Shown here: piece after piece, positions 12,209 to 24,542 of the stretch
How the letters are laid out: every line of letters begins with the position of its first letter
Numbering within the stretch: the first letter of the stretch is position 1
Assembly: GCA_003252535.1 (NCBI GenBank)
Contig: QKDN01000051.1
Location: 62,001-126,000, forward strand
DNA: 64,000 nt
Direction: 5' to 3'
Source: Campylobacterota bacterium
GTDB taxonomy: Bacteria; Campylobacterota; Campylobacteria; Campylobacterales; Sulfurovaceae
The notes under the pieces: generated by a model
What the model saw: the letters and a program-made list of their open reading frames with translations, nothing else
Database searches by the model: none
What the model was told of the DNA's origin: nothing
Translations under genes and position numbers: made by a program

Positions 12209-12997
12209 TCATATGCTCTTCCTATAACTCACTATCGCCCAGATGAGCCAGAGGATACCGGCTATGGCCAGCGGGGCGCTGAGGAGTTGTCCGGTGGAGA
12301 AGGGGATACCCAGGTCGTAGGCCTCCTGCTTGGACTTGGTGTACTCGATGAAGAACCTTGCGCTGAACATCACGGCGAGGAAGATCGGCGGCATGATGCG
12401 CTGCGAGAGCTTGAACGGAGTCTTGAGATAGATGGCGAAGAGGATCGCGAGCAGCGCAATATAGGCGCCGAACTCATAGAGCTGCACCGGGTGGCGGGGG
12501 AGCATATCGACCCGCTGGAAGATGAACGCCCACGACACATCGGTGGGGTTGCCGACGATCTCGGAGTTCATGAGGTTGCCGATCCGCACCGATGCGGCGG
12601 TGAGTGCGCCGGGGATCGTGATGCGCGCGACGAGCCAGGCGTACGATTCGTTGTAGACCCTGGAGAATATCCACAATGCTATCAGCGCCCCGGCCATGCC
12701 GCCGTGACTGGCGAGCCCCCCTTCCCATACATAGAATATCTTGATGGGGTGGGAGAGATAGTACTCCGGCTCGTAGAAAAAGCAGTGCGCCAGCCTCGCC
12801 CCGATGACAGCCCCGGCGATCATATAGAGGAGGATATTGTCGAGGGTAGCGGTGTCCTTCCCCTCGCGCTTGTATATCCATTTGAATATTTCCAGACCGA
12901 TAAGCATCGAACCGATGAAGATCACCCCGTACCAGTGGACCTTGACAGAGCCGAAGTCGACCATCAGGGGATTTGCGTTCCATACGATATGTTCCAT
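12209..12997 (-). CDS. lgt: Prolipoprotein diacylglyceryl transferase
   Basis: Inner-membrane enzyme that moves a diacylglyceryl group from phosphatidylglycerol to the lipobox Cys, the first step in maturing the several lipoproteins encoded in this window. The 262-residue protein has seven predicted membrane segments. Family signatures are WYGV near the N-terminus, GGLASHGGMAGA with the essential His, the RIGNLMNSEIVG loop, HPVQLYE and RFFIEYTK. I use the ATG at 12997; a TTG just upstream would add one residue. A TATAAT box lies about 27 bases upstream. The gene is convergent with mnmG. Confidence 0.97.
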   Translation of the reverse strand: MEHIVWNANPLMVDFGSVKVHWYGVIFIGSMLIGLEIFKWIYKREGKDTATLDNILLYMIAGAVIGARLAHCFFYEPEYYLSHPIKIFYVWEGGLASHGGMAGALIALWIFSRVYNESYAWLVARITIPGALTAASVRIGNLMNSEIVGNPTDVSWAFIFQRVDMLPRHPVQLYEFGAYIALLAILFAIYLKTPFKLSQRIMPPIFLAVMFSARFFIEYTKSKQEAYDLGIPFSTGQLLSAPLAIAGILWLIWAIVSYRKSI

Positions 12998-13023
12998 CAA
13001 AAGACCTTTAGAGTTTTGGGGAG

Positions 13024-13029
13024 ATTATA
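13024..13029 (-). promoter_or_regulatory. -10 box for lgt
   Basis: TATAAT on the minus strand 27 bases before the lgt ATG. Confidence 0.55.
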
Positions 13030-13067
13030 CACTGAACTGCTTACAAAACTATAGCAAAACGCCGGTA

Positions 13068-14150
13068 TCAGGCGGCGGATCGGACGACGACCATATTTCT
13101 GCCGTTTCTTTTGGCTTCGTACATGGCACGATCAGCTCTGTAGATGATCTTTTCGGTCCTCTCGTCTTCTTCAAGGAGGACGGAGATACCGAAACTCCCC
13201 GTGAAAGAGATGGGGCTGTGTTCATAGATCACCTGCGCCCCGGCAAACTCTTCTCTGAGCCTTTCGGCATAGAGCTGTGCGCCGATATGGTCCGTCCCGG
13301 GGAGGAAGATGACGAACTCCTCGCCGCCATAGCGCGCGATGATATCGTCCTGACGGCTGTTCGCATTGAGGATATCGGCTACTGACATGAGCACTTTGTC
13401 CCCGGCAGGGTGGCCGTAGGTGTCATTGATCGATTTGAAGAGATCAAGGTCGAGCATGATGACGGCGCAGGTGTCACTGGCAGACTTGGCATCTGTGAAC
13501 CCCCGCTGGATATACCGGCAGAAAGCTCCCCGGTTCAGGAGTCCGGTGAGGGCATCGGTATCGGCAAGTTTGAGGAGTTCGTTGTTTTTCTTCTGGATGA
13601 TATCGAGGGTATCGCGGCGGCTCTTTTCGTAATAGGCGATCAGCATCACCAGCAGGATGGACGCCCCGGCGATATTGAAGATCGATTCGAATGTGAAGGG
13701 AGCCGGTTCCCATGTCTTATGGAAGGTGATCATCGTGCCGATATGGTAGCCGAAAAAGAGGGTCGTATAGATCGTCCCGTAGAGTCCCCCGAGGAGGAAG
13801 AAGGCCAGCGGGACGATGACGACCATCCAGTAATAGCCGTAGAAGAAGTACCGGTACATATCGAGGAAGCTCATGATCATGAAGGTGAAGATCAGCACGG
13901 CGCCCCATGCCCCGAGCATGACCCGGGAGGTTCGCCTGAAGAGATAGAGGACGATGAGATCGGCTGCGAAAGTGACAGCATTGATCACGGCGAGCTGCCG
14001 ATACCCTACGATATAATCTGCGACGGCGAAGAAAAGGTGCATCGCCATCAGCGAAAGGAGGAAGGTATTGATCAGGTAGACCCGGTGGTACTCCCTGTGA
14101 TCCCTGGCAAAAGTATAGTTGTTGCTTACGAATTTTTGCCAGCTGTACAT
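13068..14150 (-). CDS. Membrane diguanylate cyclase (6-TM sensor + GGDEF)
   Basis: Predicted to make cyclic di-GMP from two GTP. About six hydrophobic segments fill roughly the first 185 residues and act as an integral sensor of unknown ligand. A short helix (KKNNELLKLADTDALTGLLNR) joins them to the GGDEF domain. The active site is GGEEF, preceded by DLDLFKSINDTYGHPAGD, so catalysis looks intact. No RxxD inhibitory site is obvious just before it. The ATG at 14150 is preferred over the ATG at 14156 because AAGGA sits 5 bases before it. Confidence 0.92.
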   Translation of the reverse strand: MYSWQKFVSNNYTFARDHREYHRVYLINTFLLSLMAMHLFFAVADYIVGYRQLAVINAVTFAADLIVLYLFRRTSRVMLGAWGAVLIFTFMIMSFLDMYRYFFYGYYWMVVIVPLAFFLLGGLYGTIYTTLFFGYHIGTMITFHKTWEPAPFTFESIFNIAGASILLVMLIAYYEKSRRDTLDIIQKKNNELLKLADTDALTGLLNRGAFCRYIQRGFTDAKSASDTCAVIMLDLDLFKSINDTYGHPAGDKVLMSVADILNANSRQDDIIARYGGEEFVIFLPGTDHIGAQLYAERLREEFAGAQVIYEHSPISFTGSFGISVLLEEDERTEKIIYRADRAMYEAKRNGRNMVVVRSAA

Positions 14151-14334
14151 CCCCATCCTTCGCCTGTAGATCGTGTGGGCGCTATTGTATCCTTTTAACC
14201 GTTAAGCGAAAGTTTAAGTCTTCTATTGGCAAAGAGCCGGGAGCCAAGAGCTTTAAGTAAGTACTGATTCTATACATTATGGGATGGAAGTGCAGAGGAT
14301 GAGGAAATGGAGATAGCGGGAGGGGCGGGGAGGA

Positions 14335-15951
14335 TCACTTCCTCACCCATATCTCGACCCGTCTGTTCTTGTCGCGCCCGTTGGCGTCGGCGTTGTTGGC
14401 GACGGGGTAGTCCTCGCCGATCCCGATGATATTGTCGGGGGTGATGAGTATCCCTTTGGACTTGAAGTAGTAGAGCACCGATTTGGCACGCTCTTTGGAG
14501 AGGATGAGGTTCTTCTCCGCCGATCCGAGGTTGTCGGCGAAGCCGATGAGGTAGATGTTCTGCGCCGGGAAACTCCCCTCCTTGAGGTACTTCACGACCC
14601 TCTCGAGGTCTCTGAGCGCCTTGTTGTCGAGGTTCCTGCTGTTGGGCTCGAACCTGAAGTTGGTCGAGAGCCTCGTGAGCTCTTTGGCGAGGTTCTTGTA
14701 GTCGGTGGGCATCTCATCGGTGATGATGGGATGGAACTCTTTGATATTGAGATCGATAAAGTTGGTCGCATCGACGATCTCCTGCCCTTTGGAGGAGAGG
14801 ACGAACTCTACGAAATCCTTGACGACTTTGGACGAAGCGTCGGTCGTATAGAGGTAGAGTCTTCTGGCAAGCGGGTAGTCCTCGGTAGCGACGGTGAACT
14901 TGTCGGGTTTGATCGTCATCTCTCCGTCCGAGATCGCCAGCTCTTTGGTGTCGAGGATATAGGGGAGACCGCCGAAGCCGATAGCGTTGATATCGCCCGA
15001 TACGTCATCGGAGAGCTTTTTGTTGTCCTCGTAGCGGGTCGCGCTCTGTGCGAGGGGGAGCTCGTTCATGATGAGGGTGTTGAAGGTATCCCATGTACCC
15101 GAGTTCTCGTCCCTTGCGAGCACCTTGATAGCCCCTTTCTCACCCCCGACCTGGCTCCAGTCGGTGACGGTGCCTGTGTAGATATCCTTGATCTGGTTCG
15201 TGGTGAGCCTGAAGATCGGGTTCTTTTTGTTCACGAAGACCGCCACGCCGTCGATAGCGATGATGTGTTCGTTCTGCGGCGATCTCATGTCTCCGTGGGC
15301 TGAGAGCTTCTGCGCCTCTTCGGACTTGATCCTGCGTGAAGCCATGGCGATATCGCATGAATCCTTCGCGATATCCTTGAACCCTGTCGATGAACCGTGG
15401 GCATGCACCTCTATCTTGATCTCTTTGCCGTCAAGGATAGCGTATATCTCCTGCTCCTCTTTGGCTTTCTCGCTCTGGGTGATGTTGGTCGCGCCGATAG
15501 AAGCAAGGTAGCCCTTGATGAGGGCAGGGGCGAGCTCTGCGCCGATAGTGTTGGAGCCGTGTATCCTGAAGAGGTAGTCACCGCTGGCAGCAGGTGCGGC
15601 AGCCGTATCCTTCGCATCAGTCGTGCCTGGCTGGGACTCGGACGGTGCGGAGCTGTCTATAGACTTGATATCGCTGTTCCTGATCTTGAGGTAGTAGTTG
15701 TTGTCGACGAACTTGACGATCTGGGTCGATACGTCGGTATTGTTGGCGAAACGGACATAGTCGGGTGTGCCGTACTTGACCTGGAGTATCTGTGATTTGT
15801 GTATCTTGAAGATATGTGAGCCGTTCTCTATCGAGTGGACTCCCGCCTCGAAAGATGCTCCGTTGCCAAGTTTGATAGATTCTCCCATACCGGCCTGGAT
15901 CATGAGGGCGAACATCAGCAGCACCCTCGCTATTATCGGTAGAAATTTCAT
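14335..15951 (-). CDS. PstS-like binding protein fused to a C-terminal OmpA domain
   Basis: A 538-residue secreted fusion. After the signal peptide come a beta-rich N-terminal domain (about 25-110), a Pro/Ala/Thr linker, and a phosphate-type substrate-binding domain (about 130-395). The latter has RIHGSNTIGAELAPALIKGY, HGSSTGFKDI and ARDENSGTWDTFNTLI, the PstS-family ligand-loop signatures. An OmpA peptidoglycan-binding domain (about 425-538) follows, with IGFADNLGSAEKNLILSKERA and NRRVEIWVRK. OmpA would tether it to the cell wall. No pst transporter genes are adjacent, so it may capture or sense phosphate or a related anion rather than feed a dedicated permease. AAAGGAA lies 6 bases before the ATG. 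Confidence 0.9.
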   Translation of the reverse strand: MKFLPIIARVLLMFALMIQAGMGESIKLGNGASFEAGVHSIENGSHIFKIHKSQILQVKYGTPDYVRFANNTDVSTQIVKFVDNNYYLKIRNSDIKSIDSSAPSESQPGTTDAKDTAAAPAASGDYLFRIHGSNTIGAELAPALIKGYLASIGATNITQSEKAKEEQEIYAILDGKEIKIEVHAHGSSTGFKDIAKDSCDIAMASRRIKSEEAQKLSAHGDMRSPQNEHIIAIDGVAVFVNKKNPIFRLTTNQIKDIYTGTVTDWSQVGGEKGAIKVLARDENSGTWDTFNTLIMNELPLAQSATRYEDNKKLSDDVSGDINAIGFGGLPYILDTKELAISDGEMTIKPDKFTVATEDYPLARRLYLYTTDASSKVVKDFVEFVLSSKGQEIVDATNFIDLNIKEFHPIITDEMPTDYKNLAKELTRLSTNFRFEPNSRNLDNKALRDLERVVKYLKEGSFPAQNIYLIGFADNLGSAEKNLILSKERAKSVLYYFKSKGILITPDNIIGIGEDYPVANNADANGRDKNRRVEIWVRK

Positions 15952-16158
15952 TGTGATTCCTTTATGATCGATTGTCTTCGATTTGCGACCTGTTTATGGA
16001 TAGGTCGTGGTGACATCGGCGCAATTTTAAGGCAGATATGAAACAATTTGATAACATTCAAAAAACGAAAAACTGCTGTTTTTTCCTCTTTCTGTTACCT
16101 TCTTGTTGCCATCGTCGACTAAACTTCCGTCAAAACTAATCTATATCAGGGAGTGAAA

Positions 16159-19100
16159 ATGGGATTGAAACATATTCGGATCAACCTTATGATGGTGCTG
16201 GTGGTACTGGTTGCGGTCTTCACCGTAGGGGTGTTCTTTGCCATGACCACCTGGAGCAGATACGGTACGACACTTGAGCTCAGACAACATATCGAGAAGA
16301 ACAGGCTGCTCCAGAACCTGGTCGTATCGGTCGCAGGGGAGATCGCCTGTACGAGCAAGATGAACTCCAATATCGGGGAACTTGCCAAAGAGTGCCAGAA
16401 CAGCAGGAACAGGACCGATATCGCCCTCGAAGAGATCACCGCCTACGACGATACCACACCGTGGCCGCAGAGGATCAAAAGCTTCTTCTACCCCACCGCT
16501 TCCAAACGCGCAAGCATATCGATCTTCGAGGAGAAGAACCTCCGAAGAGAGCTCCAGAAGATCAGGGACTCCCTCGACAATGCCTCTGAGATCACGATCG
16601 AGCAGCTCATCGACGGCGAGTACCAGCACCGGTTCATCGCCCCGATCCAGACCTACTGGAGCAATGCAGAGCTCTACGGTGATGCCGGCGACAAATCCTA
16701 CCTCGGACTCTACAACCTCCTCACGAGAGCCCATGTCGATACGATATCCGATACTATCTTCGGTGCCTATTTCCTCACTAACAAACGGGGATTCAGCTCC
16801 GAGAACTTCTCGCTGTGGGACAAGTACGCCACCCTGGCATCACTCCCCGAGCTGAAGAAGGTACAGAACATCACGATGGTCAAAGAGTCGCTTTTCAATC
16901 TCTTCGGCTCCAAGGAGGCACAGACGGTCGTAGACGGTGTCGACAATATGCGTATCGATATGCTCCTCAGCCGCGAGAGCAAGAACAGCGAGACGACCAT
17001 CGACGGATGGATGGCAACGAGCAAGAAAAAGATGGAGCTCTATGAAAAGGCCGAGGAGAGTACCCTCGGATACCTCGAAGAGCAGGCGAACACCAAGATA
17101 GAGGAGAGCGAATCGGTCTTCATGGCCGCCATCCCGGCAACCGTGATGAGCTTCGTGCTCTTCCTCTTCACCCTCAAACTGTACTTCGAGCGCCGCAGAC
17201 GGGAGCACGAAGCCCTCAGGTTCGTCATGGACGACCTCGAATCGCTCACCAAAGAGAGCCGTAGGGAGATGGGGAGCTCCGAGGAGATCCTCCGCGACCT
17301 CTCCGACAAGGAGCAGATCTACAGGTATATCGGCTCGATCATCACCCTCCTGCGCCAGAAAGAGATACAGGCAGAGGAGGCGAGCAACGCCAAAGACCTC
17401 TTCCTCGCCAATATGTCCCACGAGATACGCACCCCGCTCAACGGTATCGTAGGGTTCACCCAGCTGCTGCGTGAGACCGCGCTCGCCAAGGACCAGCAGG
17501 AGTTCGTCACCATCATCGAGAACAGCTCCGAGAACCTGCTGGCGATCGTCAGCGATATCCTCGACCTCTCCAAGATCAACGCGCAGAAGATGGAGCTCGA
17601 GCACATCGCGTTCGATATCTTCGAGAAGGTCGAATCCTCAGTAGAGACCTTCGCCGCCAAAGCGGACGAAAAAGAGATCGCCCTCTGTGCTTACACCGAT
17701 CCCGCACTCCCGCGCCATCTCCTCGGCGACCCCACCAAGCTTGCGCAGGTGCTCAACAATCTCATCAGCAACGCCATCAAGTTCACCCCTGACAAAGGGA
17801 CGATCACCCTCTCCATGACGCGCGAGAGCGAGGACGGGGAGCGCTGCCGCATCCGCTTCGGCGTCAAGGACTCGGGGATCGGGATCAGCAGGGAGCAGAA
17901 GGAAAAGATATTCCAGGCGTTCACCCAGGCTGATTCGAGTACGAGCCGTGAGTTCGGCGGTACGGGTCTGGGGCTGACGATCTCCTCGGCTATCGTCCAC
18001 TCAATGGGCGGGATGCTCGAAGTGGAGAGCGAGGTGGGCAACGGGGCGGAGTTCTATTTCACCCTCGACCTCGAGAAGGACAGGAACCACAAAGCATCGC
18101 CCAAACGCTCCTACCGTCCGTTCAAGGCAGGGATCGTCGCTGCCGACAGCCGCAATATCACCCACGCCGAGCGTGCCCTCCACGAATACATCTCCCACGA
18201 GGGGATCGATGTGACCCTCTACGGTGTCGAGACGATCGTCAATCTCAGAAGTGCCAGCGATCTTCCCGAGCTCCTCATCATCGACCACAGTGATTTCAGG
18301 GATGCGGCGATGCTGAACGCACTGGTCAAACTCGATATCAAAGTGGTGCTGATGACCACCGGAAGTCTCAAAAAAGAGCTCGATGCTGCCCTCCAGGAAC
18401 GGATCAGTGTCATCTACAAGCCGGTCACACGCTCCAAGACCCTGCGGATACTCGAAGGTTTTGTCGAGGGTGCCGTGACCCAAAGCGCACCCAGGAGTGA
18501 CAAGCCGGCTGCGAACCGTTTCGGCGATATGCGCGCCCTTGTCGCCGAGGACAATACGATCAACCAGAAGCTCATCAAAGTGACGCTCGAGAACTTCGGT
18601 ATGCACGTCACGATCACTTCCAACGGCAAAGAAGCCTATGAAGCAAGACAGAACGGCGAGTACGATATCATCTTCATGGATATCCAGATGCCGGTGATGA
18701 ACGGACTCGAAGCGACCGAAGCGATCATGGCATACGAAGAGAGAGAAGGGCTGGTACATATCCCTATTATCGCCCTCACCGCCAACGCCCTCAAAGGGGA
18801 CAGGGAGAAATACCTCCGCGCCGGTATGGACGGGTACGCCTCCAAACCGCTCAACCTCCTCGAACTCCAGGCGATCATCGCTGAGTTGAGCCTCAAGAAG
18901 GATGAGAACGGGAACAGAAAAGAGCAGCCGGCCAAATCCAGCCATACCGAGAGAGAGACCCATATGTTCATCCCTCAGGGTGTGCATAGCGAACAGAAAA
19001 AGGTCAAGGATCCCCATGAGACCAAAGGGGACGGAGAGCACAAAAAGCCCAAAAAGAAGAAAAAGCACAAGAACAAGCACGGCAAGAAGATCCTCCTCTT

Positions 19101-19410
19101 CAACGAGGGGACCCTCCACTCCAATGTCTACCGCTCGATCTTCAGCGGACTTGGCTTCGATGTCGATGTCGTCCATGACGGCCATGACTTCCTCGACAGG
19201 CTCGAACATAGTTCATACGCCTACGCAGCGTACGATTGCAGCTGTTTCGAAGAGCCGCCGTGCCTTATAGCCGATGTGGTGCGCGGTGCCGATGCGATCC
19301 CTCTGGTCTTCGTCAACGAACAGCAGATGAACGACGAGTACTGCACCCAGACGGTAGAGCGGCGCTGCGATGTCGAGACGATCAGGAAAAAGATGGAAGA
19401 GGCCTGGTGA
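16159..19410 (+). CDS. Hybrid sensor histidine kinase with receiver and C-terminal pseudo-receiver
   Basis: A 1083-residue membrane kinase. TM1 is at about residues 8-28, followed by a long, mostly helical periplasmic sensor resembling the nitrate/nitrite-sensing (NIT) helical type, and TM2 at about 320-343. HisKA contains SHEIRTPLNG with the phospho-acceptor His421. The ATPase domain has N, G1 and G2 boxes (NLISNAIKFTPD, DSGIGIS, GGTGLGLTI). A degenerate middle receiver (about 655-780) precedes a true receiver with AEDNTINQ and phospho-acceptor Asp841 in FMDIQMPVMNG. A Lys/His-rich linker (about 947-977) leads to a C-terminal receiver-like fold that lacks the Asp. I use the ATG at 16159, 5 bases after AGGGAG. 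No partner regulator is adjacent. Confidence 0.92.
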   Translation: MGLKHIRINLMMVLVVLVAVFTVGVFFAMTTWSRYGTTLELRQHIEKNRLLQNLVVSVAGEIACTSKMNSNIGELAKECQNSRNRTDIALEEITAYDDTTPWPQRIKSFFYPTASKRASISIFEEKNLRRELQKIRDSLDNASEITIEQLIDGEYQHRFIAPIQTYWSNAELYGDAGDKSYLGLYNLLTRAHVDTISDTIFGAYFLTNKRGFSSENFSLWDKYATLASLPELKKVQNITMVKESLFNLFGSKEAQTVVDGVDNMRIDMLLSRESKNSETTIDGWMATSKKKMELYEKAEESTLGYLEEQANTKIEESESVFMAAIPATVMSFVLFLFTLKLYFERRRREHEALRFVMDDLESLTKESRREMGSSEEILRDLSDKEQIYRYIGSIITLLRQKEIQAEEASNAKDLFLANMSHEIRTPLNGIVGFTQLLRETALAKDQQEFVTIIENSSENLLAIVSDILDLSKINAQKMELEHIAFDIFEKVESSVETFAAKADEKEIALCAYTDPALPRHLLGDPTKLAQVLNNLISNAIKFTPDKGTITLSMTRESEDGERCRIRFGVKDSGIGISREQKEKIFQAFTQADSSTSREFGGTGLGLTISSAIVHSMGGMLEVESEVGNGAEFYFTLDLEKDRNHKASPKRSYRPFKAGIVAADSRNITHAERALHEYISHEGIDVTLYGVETIVNLRSASDLPELLIIDHSDFRDAAMLNALVKLDIKVVLMTTGSLKKELDAALQERISVIYKPVTRSKTLRILEGFVEGAVTQSAPRSDKPAANRFGDMRALVAEDNTINQKLIKVTLENFGMHVTITSNGKEAYEARQNGEYDIIFMDIQMPVMNGLEATEAIMAYEEREGLVHIPIIALTANALKGDREKYLRAGMDGYASKPLNLLELQAIIAELSLKKDENGNRKEQPAKSSHTERETHMFIPQGVHSEQKKVKDPHETKGDGEHKKPKKKKKHKNKHGKKILLFNEGTLHSNVYRSIFSGLGFDVDVVHDGHDFLDRLEHSSYAYAAYDCSCFEEPPCLIADVVRGADAIPLVFVNEQQMNDEYCTQTVERRCDVETIRKKMEEAW

Positions 19411-19448
19411 TTTATTTGTTGGTCTGAGTTGTTGCTTGGAGAGTATGC

Positions 19449-19454
19449 TATAAT
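19449..19454 (+). promoter_or_regulatory. -10 box for yajQ
   Basis: TATAAT 30 bases before the yajQ ATG; AAGGAG lies in the leader. Confidence 0.6.
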
Positions 19455-19484
19455 TAGTCCGCAATAACACCAAGGAGAACAACA

Positions 19485-19982
19485 ATGGCAAAAGACCACT
19501 ACTTCGACATCAGTGCCAAGCTCGATATGATGGAGCTCAAAAATGCTATTGTCATGGCTCAGAAAGAGATACAGACAAGATTTGACTTCAAAGGAGTCCT
19601 CGCCGAGATCGATATGAACGAAAAGGCAAAGACCGTGACACTCAGCTCCTCGAACGAGAACAAGATCGATGCTCTCAAGGATATCCTCGTCTCCAAGCTC
19701 ATCAAGCGCAACATCGCCGGCAAATCGCTCGACGAGGTCAAGAGCGAAGGGATCAGCGGGGGCAATATGAAGATCACCTACCGTATCGTCGACTCTATCG
19801 ACAAGGACGAAGCCAAAGAGATCGTGAAGGCGATCAAGGCGATGAAGGTGAAGGTCACACCATCCATCCAGGGGGATGAGGTGAGGGTCTCGGGCAAGAA
19901 GATCGACGATCTCCAGGAGGTGATGCGCGAGGTGAAGAAGCTCGAGCTCAAAGCGCCGTTGGTCTTCGGAAACTTCAAATAA
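19485..19982 (+). CDS. yajQ: YajQ-family nucleotide-binding protein
   Basis: A 165-residue YajQ/UPF0234 protein made of two ferredoxin-like halves. The N-terminus FDISAKLDMMELKNAIVMAQKEI-x-T-RFDFKG and the core SGGNMKITYRIVDSIDKDEAKEIVKAIKAMKVKV-x-x-SIQGDEVRV are family signatures. Xanthomonas and Pseudomonas homologues bind cyclic di-GMP and modulate transcription, and others bind tRNA or GTP. Here it may be one reader of the many cyclic-di-GMP enzymes in this window. A methyltransferase gene follows 13 bases downstream. Confidence 0.95.
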   Translation: MAKDHYFDISAKLDMMELKNAIVMAQKEIQTRFDFKGVLAEIDMNEKAKTVTLSSSNENKIDALKDILVSKLIKRNIAGKSLDEVKSEGISGGNMKITYRIVDSIDKDEAKEIVKAIKAMKVKVTPSIQGDEVRVSGKKIDDLQEVMREVKKLELKAPLVFGNFK

Positions 19983-19995
19983 TATCGGTACGATC

Positions 19996-20604
19996 ATGGA
20001 ACAGGAAAACTTTTTCGACACTGTTTACAAGAGAGCGTCGGACGATCTCTCGTCGATTCCCTGGGTGAAGCTCGAACCAAACGGACTGATCAGGGAGTAT
20101 CTAGCCTCAGTGCCCGATACGGATGGGAAGAAAGCCCTCGTGATCGGCTGCGGCGTGGGTGACGACGCGGCGATACTCGCAGAGGCTGGGTATGTGACCG
20201 ATGCGATCGATATCTCACCCACTGCTATCGGGATCGCTGCCGAACGTTTCGCCAGCCTCGGGATCAACTTCACTGTGGAGGATATCTTCGCCCTGGAGAG
20301 CGGCTATACAGGGAAGTACGATCTCGTCTACGAGGGGCTGACGATCCAGTCGATCCCGAGGGAGAAGCGGGAAGCACTTATCGAGATCATCGCTTCGCTG
20401 GTCGCGCCCGGAGGGGTACTCCTCCTCTACGCTCACAGGCAGGAAGACCACCAGGATATGGGCGGTCCTCCGTGGCCGCTCTACGGGCATGAGTTCGACT
20501 GGTTCCTCGGGCACGGTTTCGAGGAGCTCTCCAGGGAAGAGAGACCGGAAACCAAACCGATAGCCCCCTACAACCGCTCTCACATCTACAAAAAAACCGT
20601 TTGA
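19996..20604 (+). CDS. Class I SAM-dependent methyltransferase (TPMT-like)
   Basis: A 202-residue cytosolic methyltransferase. Motif I is ALVIGCGVGDDAAILAEAGY and motif II DAIDISPTAIGIAAERF. The post-motif segment DLVYEGLTIQSIPREKREALIEIIASLVAPGGVLLLYA resembles the thiopurine S-methyltransferase branch, which also includes thiol and halide methyltransferases. The substrate cannot be assigned. It lies 13 bases after yajQ, so it is probably in the same transcript. Confidence 0.85.
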   Translation: MEQENFFDTVYKRASDDLSSIPWVKLEPNGLIREYLASVPDTDGKKALVIGCGVGDDAAILAEAGYVTDAIDISPTAIGIAAERFASLGINFTVEDIFALESGYTGKYDLVYEGLTIQSIPREKREALIEIIASLVAPGGVLLLYAHRQEDHQDMGGPPWPLYGHEFDWFLGHGFEELSREERPETKPIAPYNRSHIYKKTV

Positions 20605-20605
20605 C

Positions 20606-20672
20606 AGTCAGCCGTTGCCATCCCGGATACGATCCGGGCCACTGTGCGGCGGCAATGCTCCGTAGCTGACCC
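20606..20672. repeat. Nested extragenic palindrome upstream of gyrB
   Basis: An inner hairpin CCCGGAT-acg-ATCCGGG (20622-20638) sits inside outer arms GTCAGC/GCTGAC. It begins right after the methyltransferase stop and could end its transcription, although no T-run follows. A CCCGGG-type palindrome also occurs near 27561-27580. Confidence 0.55.
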
Positions 20673-20730
20673 CTCTTAACGCTTTTCTTACTATTTTTTG
20701 GATAAAATATATATATCTAGTCTTTCGTGA

Positions 20731-23105
<2,375 letters not shown>

Positions 23106-23106
<1 letters not shown>

Positions 23107-24542
23107 TGCTCCACTCTGCGCTTGATGAGAGGGGGCGGCGGTTCAAGCTCGCCCTGCGTGCCGGTATCCCGATACTGGTACTGTTCACCCTGATCTTCTT
23201 CACGACCTTTTCCAAAGAGGCCATCTTCAAGATCACCCTCGACAATGCCCTGCTTATGGGGGGACTTGTCTTCACGACGATCTATTTCATCTACTTCCTG
23301 CTCGAACTCGATATCAAGGAGACCCTCCTTGACCAGACCACCCAGGGGTACAACCAGGAGTCGTTCGTCAGGAAGCTCCAGGCAGACCATCCAAAGACAC
23401 TGGCCATAGTCTATATCAACAACCTCGGCACGATCAACGACAACTACGGTACGAACGCTGCGAACGAAATGCTCCAGAGGCTTATCATCAAGCTCCACGA
23501 CCATGCAAAGCGCTACAGTATAGGTGAGACGCTCATCGGGCGCAATATGGGAGCCGAGTTCCTTGTAGCCGTCAACAACGACAATATCGAGGTGAAGCAG
23601 ATGCTCGAGAGCTTCACCCTGGAAAACCCTACGATCAATTCCATCGAGGTCGATTACCGCTTCGCTGTCGTGGTCAACAGCAGCAGCGACCCGGAGCAGA
23701 CCATATCCCTCCTCAGAGACCAGATCAAGTCACAGGACTATGAGAAACAGGAGAAAGCCACCCCAGTCAAAGATGCCAGGGAGCTCTCGATCCTCGAGTC
23801 ATCCGTCATGGGTGCGCTTAACAACAGGTCGTTCAATTTCTACTACCGCCCGCTTGAGAACGTACACGACAAACGTGTCGACACCTATGAGATATCGATC
23901 AAGCTCAGAAGCGAGAACGGTAAGGAGATACTCCCGAGGGATTATCTCCCCATCATCAACCGTCTGGGTCTGGGAAGGGCATACGACCGTATCATCCTTG
24001 AACGTACGGTCGATACGGCGCTGCTGGTAGACGATACGGTCAATTTCAGCTTCAACCTCTCCCCGTTCTCGATACGCGACAGGGACTTCCTCGACAGCGC
24101 TTTCGCCTACATCGAGGAACAGGGGCTCGACCCGGCGCGCCTCATCATCGAGATATACGAACGCAAGACCCACCACGACCTGGGGAAATACCTCAAGACC
24201 CTCAACCGCATCAGGGCCAAAGGGATACGGATCTGCATCGACAATTTCGGCTCGTCCAACGCCTCGATGGAGTATATGAAACATTTCAACTTCGATATGG
24301 TACAGTTCGACCGTGATTTCGTCACCAATCTCGACGACAAGAACAGCCTTTCGATCCTCAAATCGCTGATCGATATGTCCAAGGAGCTGGGACTCACCAG
24401 CGTGGCCAAATGGGTCGACAACGACCGGCAGAAAGAGAAGCTCGAAGAGCTCGGGATAGACTATGTCCAGGGCTTCGGGATAGGCAAACAGCTCGATGAA
24501 TACACACTGCTTGAAACTTACAACAAAAGGAACGACAAATGA
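23106..24542 (+). CDS. Membrane protein with degenerate GGDEF and EAL domains
   Basis: A 478-residue protein with two N-terminal membrane segments (about 17-36 and 47-66). The GGDEF-like domain reads NMGAEF at the active-site position. The EAL-like domain has EIS in place of EAL, IEIYERK in place of the ELTES region, DNFGSSNAS in place of DDFGTGYSS, and AKWVDN in place of AEGVE. Almost every metal and nucleotide ligand is replaced, so I infer neither synthesis nor hydrolysis of cyclic di-GMP; a binding or scaffold role is more likely. It overlaps gyrB by one base (TGATG) and queF by four (ATGA), so translation is probably coupled. Confidence 0.88.

Noticed and set aside
12119-13054. 311-codon plus-strand frame opposite lgt
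   Set aside because: It starts inside the palindromic element and is the complement of lgt; its Glu/Gly/His-rich protein has no motif.
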